Of a DNA stretch of 64,000 bases, positions 18,413 through 27,863 are shown piece by piece. The stretch comes from Ideonella_A sp963843805 (lineage in GTDB: Bacteria; Pseudomonadota; Gammaproteobacteria; Burkholderiales; Burkholderiaceae_C): positions 186,001 to 250,000 of the forward strand of contig CAWJLY010000003.1 of the NCBI GenBank assembly GCA_963843805.1, in the 5' to 3' direction. Each line of letters begins with the position of its first letter. Positions within the stretch are counted from its first letter, which is position 1. Below the pieces are notes generated by a model that was not told where the DNA came from, ran no database searches, and saw only the letters and a program-made list of their open reading frames with translations. The translations under genes and the position numbers were made by a program.

Positions 18413-20118
18413 TCACGCCGCCAGACGAGCCCGAGGGCGCGAAGTTTGGCCCACATCGACAGGCGCTCGTCGGACACTGCGTCGAGAAAATCCGACAGCC
18501 TCTTCGACTTCGCCATCGTATAGAAGGTCAGCGCCGCGGTGGCCACGAAGACGACCCCGAACCACGCCAGCTTGCGGCCCAGCGGTGCATCGGCCTCGGC
18601 CAGCAGGTTCATGCCGAGAAAACCGGTGGTGACGGTGCCGACCAGGCCGAGAATCGTCACCACGGTCAGCCGCACGACGGTATTGGCCTGGCGGCGCAGG
18701 CTGTCGGCATCGAGGTAGCTGTTCATGTCGGCCATCCGCTCCTTGACCTCGACATAGAGCGGATCGAGCCCGAGGTGCTGCGAGCACAGCTGGAACAGCG
18801 CGCGAACCTGCACCTGCTCGGAAATCTCGTGGAACCAGTAGCGGTGGGTGAAGCGCAGAAAACCTTCGAAGCTGCGGCGAATCGCCCGCTTGAACTGGCG
18901 CACGCTGGCGGCGTCGCCGATGTCGAGCGCCTTCAGCGCCTCGACCAGCCGGTCGGAAAACATCAGCAGCGATGCCTTCTGCAGGTGCGCGATCAGGAAC
19001 AACAGGAAATGCTGGTGCCGGAATTGGGCCAGCACGCCGCGGTCGCGACAGGCGTAGAAGCTGCTCTTCGCATCGCCAACGACGACGATCGAATGGCCGC
19101 TGCACAGGTAGCGGGTATTCGGCGCCGCACCGCCTTCGGCCCAGAAGCGGTCGTAGCAGTAGCGCTGCTCGAAATCGGCCAGGTGTTCCTCGGCAAACGG
19201 CAGCCCGTTGTCGGACGGCCGATGCCGTGGGCGCCAGTTCCTCGACCGCGCTGCCGGCGCCGGTGACCAGCCCCAGCCGGATGAAATCACTGCGCGTCAG
19301 GGCCGTCGGATCGTCGATCGCCAGATAGGCCATCATCGGCATCCGGTAGTACTCGATCTGCCGATAGCGCAGCGCGCCGGGCTTTTCGCTCAGGTCGTTG
19401 ACCAGCGGGCGAAGCATGAAGTCCCAGTGGCTGGCGATCCGCGGTGCGCGATGAGCGGCGACATGGCTCAGAAAGGCATCGCGCTGCTGAGCGTCGGACG
19501 CGGCCAGCACCGTTGCCGTCGGCGGCCAGCCATTCGACGCTGTGCAGGCAGTGCAGGGCATGCCCTTGATCGTCCCAGCCCGCCGGATAGGCGCGGCCGA
19601 AGCGGTACATCAGATCCTGCGCCTGCGTCAGTTCGAGCGAGCCGGCGGTGACCTCGACGTTGAGCATCACCACATCGACATCGAAGAAGAAATACAGGTC
19701 GACGTGGACGATGTCGAGCATCACCGGCGCGTCGCCTGGTCTGGTCACCGCCCGGACGCGGGCGACGTCGTGGCGCCGGAAAACCCGCATCGGCGGGCCC
19801 GGATCGCCGGGCTGCGCGCCGTCTGCGCTGCGCCCTTCGCCATAAAGGAAACGCTGGACATAAGGCAGAAAGGTGACGAACTCGTTGTAGTGCCGTTCGT
19901 GGAAGCCTTCGCTCTCACCGGTATATTCGTCAACCACTTCGTGCCAGGGCGAAGCGCCGTCCGAGCGTGCGAAGAATCTCCCATGGCCGTTGATGCGCCG
20001 AACCGGCCACCGGCATCAGACGCAGCGGCCACAGCAAGATCTGCCGCAGCCGGCGCACGCGTGGTGTCCGGACGGCTGGTGGCTGGGCCGAAATCGGCGG
20101 CGCGGCAGGTTCGCTCAT
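18409..20118 (-). CDS. CorA-like divalent cation transporter with large N-terminal domain
   Basis: The C-terminus has two transmembrane helices, the first ending in the GMN-type motif GTVTTGFLGMNLL that defines CorA channels, followed by a second helix (VVFVATAALTFYTMAKSK). Before it is a helical domain with RFTHRYWFHEISEQ and DADSLRRQANTVVR. The N-terminal 60 residues (from MSEPAAPPISAQ) and the block EYTGESEGFHERHYNEFV precede a beta-rich domain. Frame changes near 19930, 19510 and 19220 break the N-terminal half. Total about 568 residues, longer than classical CorA (about 320). Mg2+ or another divalent ion is the expected cargo. Confidence 0.72.
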
Positions 20119-20240
20119 GGCGGAAGTGTAGGCATGATGTGGGTTGCTGCGCCATGGTGTTGCCGCGCCATTCAAACCTCGCCAGAACGGCTGCCCGCGG
20201 CGCGGGGCAGCATCATCGACTTTTTCGACCGAGCCCACCG

Positions 20241-21606
20241 ATGGCAACTTTGCTGATCAGAAACGCGCGTGTGCTGGTCACGATGGACACCGATCGACGT
20301 GAGATCGCCGAAGGCGGAGTATTTGCCCGAGATGGCGTGATCGAGGCAGTGGGCCCGACACTCGAACTGCCCACACAAGCCGATGAAGTCATCGATGCAA
20401 GCGGCCAGATCGTCTTGCCCGGGCTCGTCAATACCCATCACCACATGTTCCAGTCGCTGACCCGGGCGTTGCCGGCAGCGCAGGACTGCGAGCTGTTCGA
20501 CTGGCTGCGCGCGTTGTATCCGATCTGGGCCCGTTTGACGCCAGAGATGCTCGCGGTATCGACCCGCACCGCCATGGCCGAATTGCTGTTGTCGGGTTGC
20601 ACGACGACCAGCGATCACCTGTACCTGTTTCCGAACGGCTGCCGGCTCGATGACTGCATCGAGGCTGCAGCCGACATCGGCATGCGTTTTCATGCGGCAC
20701 GCGGATCGATGAGTGTCGGCCGGTCAACAGGCGGCCTGCCGCCCGATTCGGTGGTCGAGGACGAAGCGTCGATTCTGCGCGACACGCAGCGGCTGATCGA
20801 GCGTTGGCACAACCCCGGCCGATTTGCCATGCAACGCATCGTGGTGGCGCCTTGTTCGCCGTTTTCGGTCAGCCGCGAGCTGATGCGCGAATCGGCGGCG
20901 CTGGCGCGCAGCTACGGCGCTGCGCACCGCGTCAGCCTGCATACCCATCTGGCCGAAAACGCCAGCGATATTGCGTACACCCGCGAGAAATTCAATTGCA
21001 CGCCGGCCGAATACGCCGAACAACTCGGCTGGCTCGGTCCCGACGTCTGGTGCGCGCACTGCGTGCAGCTCGATGCGGCAGGCATCGCTGCGTTCGGCCG
21101 CACCGGAACCGGGGTTGCGCACTGTCCATGCTCCAACATGCGGCTGGGCTCGGGGATAGCGCCCACCCGGGCGATGTTGCGCCGCAGGCGTGCCGGTGGC
21201 GATCGGCGTCGACGGGTCGGCATCCAACGACGGCGGCCACCTGCTCGCCGAGGCGCGGCAGGCGATGCTGCTGCAGCGCGTCGGCGGTATCGGCGCACCG
21301 CTGACGGCGCGGGAGGTGCTGGAGATGGCCACCCTCGGCGGCGCGCAGGTACTCAATCGCGACGACATCGGCGCACTGGCCCCGGCCATGGCAGCCGATC
21401 TGATCGGCATCGATCTCGATCAGATCGGGCTTGCCGGCGCCTTGCACGACCCGGTCGCAGCGTTGCTGTTCTGCCAGGTGCCGCGAGTCGCGTGGAACGT
21501 CGTTCACGGGAGAGTCCTGGTGCGCGATGGCGAACTGACAACGATCGATCTGCCCAAGCTGATCCATCAGCACAACTTGTTGGCTGCCGAACTGGCCGCC
21601 CTGTAG
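20241..21606 (+). CDS. 8-oxoguanine deaminase / amidohydrolase
   Basis: An amidohydrolase-superfamily deaminase. Metal ligands are seen in PGLVNTHHHMFQ (about residue 64), HTHLAEN (about 236) and the late GVDGSASNDGG with the catalytic aspartate; VAHCPCSNMRLGSG is the usual strand before it. GVDGSASND fits 8-oxoguanine deaminases related to atrazine-chlorohydrolase-like enzymes, which turn 8-oxoguanine into urate. One extra base near 21187 breaks the frame. Length about 454 residues. Transcribed divergently from the CorA-like gene. Confidence 0.82.
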
Positions 21607-21739
21607 CAGCGCGGCCGTTCTGCACCAGGCGCAAACGATCGGGTGGGCCCGCATTTGGTGTTGCAGGACCACACTCGATCAATTCGGGCTGCCACCGGTC
21701 ACTTGGTACAAGTATTATTTGCAGCGAAAGAGGAGAACC

Positions 21740-23230
21740 ATGACCCAGCGATTGACGCGTATCTGCCGCTCGGTCGGTGCCGATTTCCGGATCGCTGCCT
21801 CGATCGGTTGCGCCTTGGCTTCGGCGTGCGCTTTCGGTCAGCAGGCGCTGGCCAGTGACCCGCCGACAATGCGCAAGAGCAATCCGAAATCGACCACGGT
21901 TGGCCTGGATGGGGCCGCAAGCGTGTCCCCGGCTTCCGAGGTCGTCGCGCCAAAAAACTACTGGTTTCCGTTGATCGAGATTCTGTCGCTCAACATCGTG
22001 ATCAATCGGGCCAACAACCTGTTCGGCAGCAGCACCGATTACCAGGTCACCGTGCCATCGATCAAGCGCAACCTCAGAGGTCCGTGGGTGACCGACAACG
22101 ATCCCTTCGACGTCAATCAGTTTCTGCATCCCTATCAGGGCGCGTTGTATTACGGCTTTGCGCGCTCGAGCGGCTACGATTTCTGGGCTTCAATGGGCTA
22201 CACGTTTGCTGGCAGCCTGATGTGGGAAACGCTTGGCGAGCAGACACCGCCGGCACGCAACGATGTGGTCGCCAGCGGCATTGCCGGCAGTTTTCTCGGT
22301 GAGCCGCTGTTCCGGATGGCGCACCTGGTGCTTGAAAAAGGCAACATGTCGCGTACTTGGCGTGAACTGGCGGCGACTGCGATCCATCCGTCGGTCGGCT
22401 TCAATCGCTTCCTGCTGGGTGAGGGCAGCGGTCGTTTTGTCAGTGGCGATCCGGCCTATTACGCCCGTCTGCAATTGGGGCTGAGCGGTGTGGCGCAGCG
22501 TGAATCCGGTACATCCAGACGAGAGAAGCGTGGCGCGGTGCTGGCTGACTTCTCGATGGAGTACGGGCTGCCCGGAAAAACCGGCTATTCGTACCGGCGG
22601 CCATTCGACTATTTCAGCTTCCAGGTGATCGGCTCCAGCGCGAACATCGTCGACAACCTGCTGACACGTGGCTTGTTGGTCGGCACCGACTATCGCTACG
22701 GCGACAACTATCGAGGCATCTGGGGCCTGTATGGCAGCTACGCCTACCTGGCACCCCAGGTATTCCGCGTTTCGAGCACCGCACTGTCCATCGGCACAAC
22801 CGGCCAATATTGGCTATCGGACGAAAATGCCTTTCAGGGCACGGCAATGGCGGGCATCGGTTATGCCGGCGCGGGCACGCTGGGTGGCACCAGCGAGCGC
22901 GATTATCACTACGGCCTGGCCCCGCAATTGGTGGTCGCGGGGCGCTGGATCTATGGCGACCGCGCCTCGCTCGACGTGACCGCGCACGAGTACTACGTGA
23001 GCCGCGCCGGCGGCGACCGCGCCGGCCACGACAACATCGTCCGGGCCGACGCCTCCTTGACCTGGCGGGTCAAGAACGAACACGGCGTCGCGATCAAATA
23101 TTTGTACAACCGGCGCGATGCGTCGTATCCCGATCTGGGGCGGCGGACGCAGACCAACGCCACCATCGGCCTGTATTACGTCTTTCTCGGCAAGGACCGC
23201 CTGGGCGCCATCGATTGGCGGCAGCACTGA
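21740..23230 (+). CDS. DUF3943-type outer-membrane-associated protein
   Basis: A 496-residue intact protein. A signal peptide is likely over residues 1-38 (hydrophobic IAASIGCALASACAFG, cleavage near ALAS). The middle resembles DUF3943: QFLHPYQGALYYGFARSSGYDF and then NDVVASGIAGSFLGEP with HPSVGFNRFL. The C-terminal 250 residues alternate aromatic and small residues as in beta-barrels. The start is set by AGAGGAG. Function unknown; an outer-membrane location is inferred. The chain ends DWRQH rather than in the terminal Phe of porins. Confidence 0.72.
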   Translation: MTQRLTRICRSVGADFRIAASIGCALASACAFGQQALASDPPTMRKSNPKSTTVGLDGAASVSPASEVVAPKNYWFPLIEILSLNIVINRANNLFGSSTDYQVTVPSIKRNLRGPWVTDNDPFDVNQFLHPYQGALYYGFARSSGYDFWASMGYTFAGSLMWETLGEQTPPARNDVVASGIAGSFLGEPLFRMAHLVLEKGNMSRTWRELAATAIHPSVGFNRFLLGEGSGRFVSGDPAYYARLQLGLSGVAQRESGTSRREKRGAVLADFSMEYGLPGKTGYSYRRPFDYFSFQVIGSSANIVDNLLTRGLLVGTDYRYGDNYRGIWGLYGSYAYLAPQVFRVSSTALSIGTTGQYWLSDENAFQGTAMAGIGYAGAGTLGGTSERDYHYGLAPQLVVAGRWIYGDRASLDVTAHEYYVSRAGGDRAGHDNIVRADASLTWRVKNEHGVAIKYLYNRRDASYPDLGRRTQTNATIGLYYVFLGKDRLGAIDWRQH

Positions 23231-23342
23231 TGGGCGCCACTGCGCTGCGCTGGCAAATTTCGTTCGGCGCAAGCGAGGGTTGATACAGCTGGCTGGTGCT
23301 GGATTTCGATTGTTGCCATCTTTTTTATTGGAGGGGTCGGCG

Positions 23343-24158
23343 ATGGCCATCGATATCCATGCACTTTGGGATTTCGCCGACCCTGCGGCCAGCGAAAGGC
23401 GGTTTCGCGATGCGCTTGCGGGTGCCAGCGCAGATGGCCGCTTGATCCTGCAAACGCAGATCGCCAGAAGCCACGGCCTGCGGCGCGATTTCGACCAGGC
23501 GCGCGAGATCCTGGCTGAGGTGCGGACCCATCTCGAAACGGCGAGCGCCGAGGTTCGTGCCAGGTATCTGCTTGAGCTCGGGCGCAGCCATGTTTCGGCA
23601 ACCCACCCTGCAGAATTGTTGACCGTCGACAACCGGGAGCGGGCGCGCCAGCTGGTCATGCAGGCCTTCACCGTTGCCGAGCAGGCCCGGCTCGATGCCT
23701 TGGCGGTCGACGCCTTGCACATGATGGCGTTCGTCGACATCGACCCCGAGAAACAGCTCGAGTGGAATCGAAAAGCCGTCGCCTGCATGGAGCGCTCCGA
23801 GCAGCCCGAAGCCAGGCGCTGGGAGGGCTCGCTGCGCAACAACCTGGGGTATGCGCTGCATCTGAAGGGCGACTACGACGGCGCCTTGACGCAGTTCGAG
23901 CTGTCGCGCGCCGCCCACCAGAATGCCGGACGGTTGCGCGCTGTGCGGATTGCCGACTGGATGATGGCCTGGACCTTTCGCGCCCAGACGAAATTCGATG
24001 AGGCGCTGGCAATCCAGCTTCGGCTCGAGAACGAGTGGGATGCCGACCGCCAGCCCGACCCTTATGTGTTCGAGGAACTGGAGCTCATCTATCGGGCGTT
24101 GGGTGACGACACACGTGCGGCGCATTACCACGAGCGCTTGAAAAACGCACGGCAGTAA
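23343..24158 (+). CDS. TPR-like helical repeat protein
   Basis: A 271-residue intact protein without signal peptide or membrane segment. It is almost entirely helical, with tetratricopeptide-like units, for example ARYLLELGRSHVS, RNNLGYALHLKGDYDGALTQF and WMMAWTFRAQTKFDEALAIQ. Such proteins mediate protein-protein contacts. I do not recognise a specific family. It follows the DUF3943 gene on the same strand after 112 bases and precedes the phosphofructokinase by 120 bases, so co-transcription is uncertain. Confidence 0.65.
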   Translation: MAIDIHALWDFADPAASERRFRDALAGASADGRLILQTQIARSHGLRRDFDQAREILAEVRTHLETASAEVRARYLLELGRSHVSATHPAELLTVDNRERARQLVMQAFTVAEQARLDALAVDALHMMAFVDIDPEKQLEWNRKAVACMERSEQPEARRWEGSLRNNLGYALHLKGDYDGALTQFELSRAAHQNAGRLRAVRIADWMMAWTFRAQTKFDEALAIQLRLENEWDADRQPDPYVFEELELIYRALGDDTRAAHYHERLKNARQ

Positions 24159-24278
24159 GGGAAGGGCCCCCAGCTGGATCGCAGCGGGAGCCGCGCTGTC
24201 AAGGAGCGGACAAGCTCGCGCCGCCTGCCGATCAGCCGCTACCATCTGGCATTCGATCGATTGCCGTGGAGGTATGCA

Positions 24279-25494
24279 ATGTCGTCCGGCAAGATTCTGG
24301 TTGCCCAGGGAGGTGGCCCGACCGCGGTCATCAACCAGTCGCTGGTCGGCGTGGTGCTCGAGGCGCGGCGCTTTCGCGAAGTGACCCGTGTCTACGGCGC
24401 GCAGCACGGCGTGCGCGGCATCGTCAACGAGGATTTTGTCGACCTGACGCAGGAAACCAGCCACAACCTCGAACTGGTCGCCGAGCACGCCGTCGTCGGC
24501 GCTCGGCTCGACCCGCGACAAGCCCGACCTGAAATATTGCCAGGAGATGTTCAAGGTGCTGAAGGCGCACGAGATCGAGCATTTCTTCAATATCGGCGGC
24601 AACGATTCGTCGGACACCGTTCGCATCGTCGCCGAAGAGGCGCGAAGGCCGGCTATCCGCTGCGTTGCGTCCACATCCCGAAGACCATCGACAACGATCT
24701 GGTGCACAACGACCATACGCCGGGTTACCCGAGCGCGGCGCGTTTCGTCGCCCAGGCCTTTGCCGGTGCCAACCTCGACAATGCGGCGCTGCCGGGGGTC
24801 TATGTCGGCGTCGTGATGGGCCGCCATGCCGGCTTTCTGACCGCTGCCGCCGCGCTGGGCAAGAAGTTCGCCGACGACGGCCCGCACCTGATCTATCTGC
24901 CCGAGCGCAGTTTCGATATCGATCGCTTTCTGGCCGATGTGAAGGCGGTCCACGATCGCCATGGCCGCTGCGTGATTGCGGTCAGCGAAGGCATCCACGA
25001 TGCAAGCGGTGAGGCCATTCTGGTCAGGCTGGCGAAGGACCCCGAACGCGATGCCCATGGCAACGTGCAACTCAGCGGCACCGGCGCGCTGGCCGATCTG
25101 TTGTGCGAGGAGATCAAGAGCCAAACTCGGCATCAAGCGGGTTCGTGGCGATACCTTCGGTTATCTGCAGCGCAGCTTCGTCGGTTGCGTCAGCGATGTC
25201 GACCAGCGCGAGGCGCGCGAGGTCGGTGAAAAGGCTGTGCAATACGCGTTGTGGGGCGACCGCAGCGGCTCGGTGGCAATCAAGCGCAACGGCTACTACT
25301 CGGTCGACTACGAACTGCTGCCGCTCGAAGCGGTGGCCGGCAAGACGCGAACGATGGAAGATGAGTTCATCACCGCGTCAGGTACCGATGTGACCGACGC
25401 GTTTCGCCTTTATCTGCGGCCGTTGCTCGGCTCGGGCATGCAGGACGCGTTCCGCCTGCGGCCAAATCCGGTGCCGAAAATCCTCAGACCCTGA
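24279..25494 (+). CDS. 6-phosphofructokinase, probably pyrophosphate-dependent
   Basis: Family landmarks are AQGGGPTAVINQSL at the N-terminus, IPKTIDNDL with the catalytic aspartate, GVVMGRHAGFLTA and KRVRGDTFGYLQRS. The key nucleotide-loop motif reads NIGGNDSSDT: the residue equivalent to E. coli Gly104 is Asp, as in PPi-dependent enzymes, instead of the GGDGT of ATP-dependent ones. This rests on one motif but is well established for the family. The ATG follows GGAGG. Frame changes near 24508, 24640 and 25122 break the gene. About 405 residues. First gene of a run with thiolase and CoA racemase. Confidence 0.85.
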
Positions 25495-25505
25495 ACGCAC
25501 ACGAC

Positions 25506-26689
25506 ATGGCCGAAGCCTTCATTGTTGCCACTGCGCGAACCGCAGGCGGTCGCCGCGGCGGTCAGCTTGCCGGTTGGCATCCGGTCGATCTGGCGGCGCA
25601 GATCATCGATGCGCTGGTTGCGCGCAGCGGCGCCGATCCGGCTGCGATCGACGATGTGATCCTCGGCTGTGTGGGCCAGGCCGGTGAGCAGTCGAGCAAC
25701 ATCGCGCGCAATGCCGCGCTGGCGTCGTGCCTGCCGCGAATCGGTGCCCGGCAACCACCATCGACCGGCAATGTGGCTCGTCGCAGCAGGCGCTTCATTT
25801 TGCGGCGCAGGCGGTGATGTCGGGCACGATGGACATCGTCATTGCAGGCGGCGTGGAAAGCATGTCGCGGGTGCCGATGAACATGCCGTCGTCGCTGCCG
25901 CGCCAGAACGATCTGGGCTTCTACATGAGCCCGGTGCTGCAAGCGCGTTATCCCGCCGTCGAGTTCAGCCAATTCGTTGGTGCCGAGATGATCGCAGGCC
26001 AATACGGCCTTGATCGCGAGCAGCTCGACGCCTACGCGTTGTCGAGCCAGCAACGGGCTGCCGCGGCAACGCGGGCGGGCCACTTCGATGCCGAGATCGT
26101 TGCGCTGCCGGCGCGCCTGGCCGATGGATCAACCAGTGGCGCAATGGCGAGCATCGACGAAGGCATCCGTTTCGATGCCACTGCGCAAAGCATCGGCGCG
26201 GTCAAGCTGCTTGAGCGGCAGCGGCACCATCAGCGCCGCCAATGCAAGCCAGATCTGCGACGGCGCCTCAGGGCGTGATGGTCGTCAACGAGCGCGGGTT
26301 GAAGACGCTCGGCGTCGAGCCGCTCGGCCGCATCCTCCACCTCAGCGTGCTTGGCGGCGACCCGGTCGATCATGCTCGAAGCACCATTGCCGGCCACCCG
26401 CGCGGCCCTGAAAAAATCCGGCCTCACGATCGACGACATCGACCTGTTCGAAATCAACGAAGCATTTGCGGCGGTGCCGCTCGCCTGGCTGCAGGCAACC
26501 GGCGCCGACCCCGCCCGCCTGAATGTCAACGGCGGCGCGATTGCACTGGGCCATCCGCTGGGCGCGTCGGGCACCCGGCTGATGACGACGTTGGTCAATG
26601 CGCTGCACCGGCGTGGCAAGCGGTACGGGCTGCAAAGCATGTGTGAAGGCGGCGGCATGGCCAACGTGACCATTGTCGAGCGCCTCTGA
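25506..26689 (+). CDS. Acetyl-CoA acetyltransferase-type thiolase
   Basis: Thiolases join or split acyl-CoAs. The nucleophilic cysteine is in TTIDRQCGSSQQA (about residue 87), the catalytic histidine in NGGAIALGHPLGASG and the second cysteine in MCEGGGMANV. NEAFAAVPLAWL is also typical. Frame changes near 25752, 26225, 26275 and 26350 put the middle in several frames; removing one C near 25752 gives SVPATTIDRQC. About 393 residues. It starts 12 bases after the phosphofructokinase and is followed 17 bases later by the racemase. Confidence 0.88.
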
Positions 26690-26706
26690 CTGAAAAGGAA
26701 GAACAG

Positions 26707-27846
26707 ATGCCGGGTCCGTTGTCTGGCTTGAAGGTGGTCGAGATGGCCGGGCTGGGCCCGGCGCCGTTCTGCACCATGATGCTCGCCGACATGGGCGCGC
26801 AAGTGATCCGCATCGAGCGCCCGCCTTCTGGCGCGCCGCCGATCGTGGCAGGCGCCTTCGATGTCACCGCGCGTGGCAGGCCGGCACTGGCCCTCGATCT
26901 GCGCCAGCCGCAGGCCATCACCACGGTGCTCGATCTGGTTGCCGGCGCCGATATCCTGATCGAAGGTTTTCGCCCCGGTGTGATGGAGCGGCTGGGCCTG
27001 GGCCCCGAGGTCTGCCTGCAGCGCAACCCGCGGCTGGTTTATGGCCGCATGACGGGTTGGGGGCAGACCGGGCCGCTTTCCAAGACTGCCGGCCACGATA
27101 TCAACTATGTCGCACTCACTGGTGTGCTGCATGCAATCGGCAGCCCCGATCGGCCACCAACAGTGCCGCTGAATCTGGTTGGCGATTTTGGCGGCGGCGC
27201 GATGATGCTGGCTTTCGGTGTGATGTGCGCCGTGCACGAGTCCAGACAATCCGGGCATGGCCAGATCGTCGACGCGGCGATGACCGACGGTGCCGCACTG
27301 CTCGCCGCGATGATGTTCGGCATGAAGGCCGCAGGCGCATGGACCAATCGGCGCGGCGGCAATCTGCTCGATGGCGGCGCACCGTTTTACGCGACCTACA
27401 CCTGCGCCGACGGCAAATATCTGGCAATCGGCCCGCTCGAGCCGCAGTTCTATGCGCAGCTGCTCGAGCATTGCGGGTTGGTCGACGATCCGGTGTTTGC
27501 GGCGCAGAACGACACCAGCCGTTGGCCGCAAATGAAGCAGCGGCTGACCGAGGTGTTTGGCAGCCGCAGCCGCGATGAGTGGTGCACGGTCTTCGAAGGC
27601 AGCGATGCCTGTGTGGCCCCGGTGCTCGACTGGGATGAGGCATCGGGGCATCCGCATAACCAGGCGCGAGAAACATTCGTCACGGTCGATGGCGTGGTTC
27701 AACCCGCGCCGGCACCACGCTTCAGTCGAACGCCTGCCAAGCCGCCGAACGCCGCCGCCCGGCTCGACTCCGGAGAAGCTGCGCTGCTGGCCTGGGGCAT
27801 ACCGCCCGCACAGATCGAAAGCCTGAAAGCAAGCGGCGCGTTCTGA
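26707..27846 (+). CDS. Alpha-methylacyl-CoA racemase (CaiB/BaiF family III CoA transferase fold)
   Basis: Intact 379-residue protein. His130 (GHDINYVALTG), Asp160 (NLVGDFGGG) and Glu245 (GPLEPQFY) match, with a constant offset, the catalytic His126, Asp156 and Glu241 of the Mycobacterium tuberculosis racemase MCR. That argues for 2-methylacyl-CoA racemisation rather than CoA transfer. The reaction prepares (R)-branched acyl-CoAs for beta-oxidation. An AAGGAAG box precedes the ATG. Translation is probably coupled loosely to the thiolase upstream. Confidence 0.88.
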   Translation: MPGPLSGLKVVEMAGLGPAPFCTMMLADMGAQVIRIERPPSGAPPIVAGAFDVTARGRPALALDLRQPQAITTVLDLVAGADILIEGFRPGVMERLGLGPEVCLQRNPRLVYGRMTGWGQTGPLSKTAGHDINYVALTGVLHAIGSPDRPPTVPLNLVGDFGGGAMMLAFGVMCAVHESRQSGHGQIVDAAMTDGAALLAAMMFGMKAAGAWTNRRGGNLLDGGAPFYATYTCADGKYLAIGPLEPQFYAQLLEHCGLVDDPVFAAQNDTSRWPQMKQRLTEVFGSRSRDEWCTVFEGSDACVAPVLDWDEASGHPHNQARETFVTVDGVVQPAPAPRFSRTPAKPPNAAARLDSGEAALLAWGIPPAQIESLKASGAF

Positions 27847-27863
27847 CGGCCTGGCCAGCCGTG

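Noticed and set aside
23325..25136. A 603-codon minus-strand frame across the TPR-like gene and the phosphofructokinase
   Set aside because: It spans two plus-strand genes and an intergenic region with no family resemblance, so it is a composition artefact.
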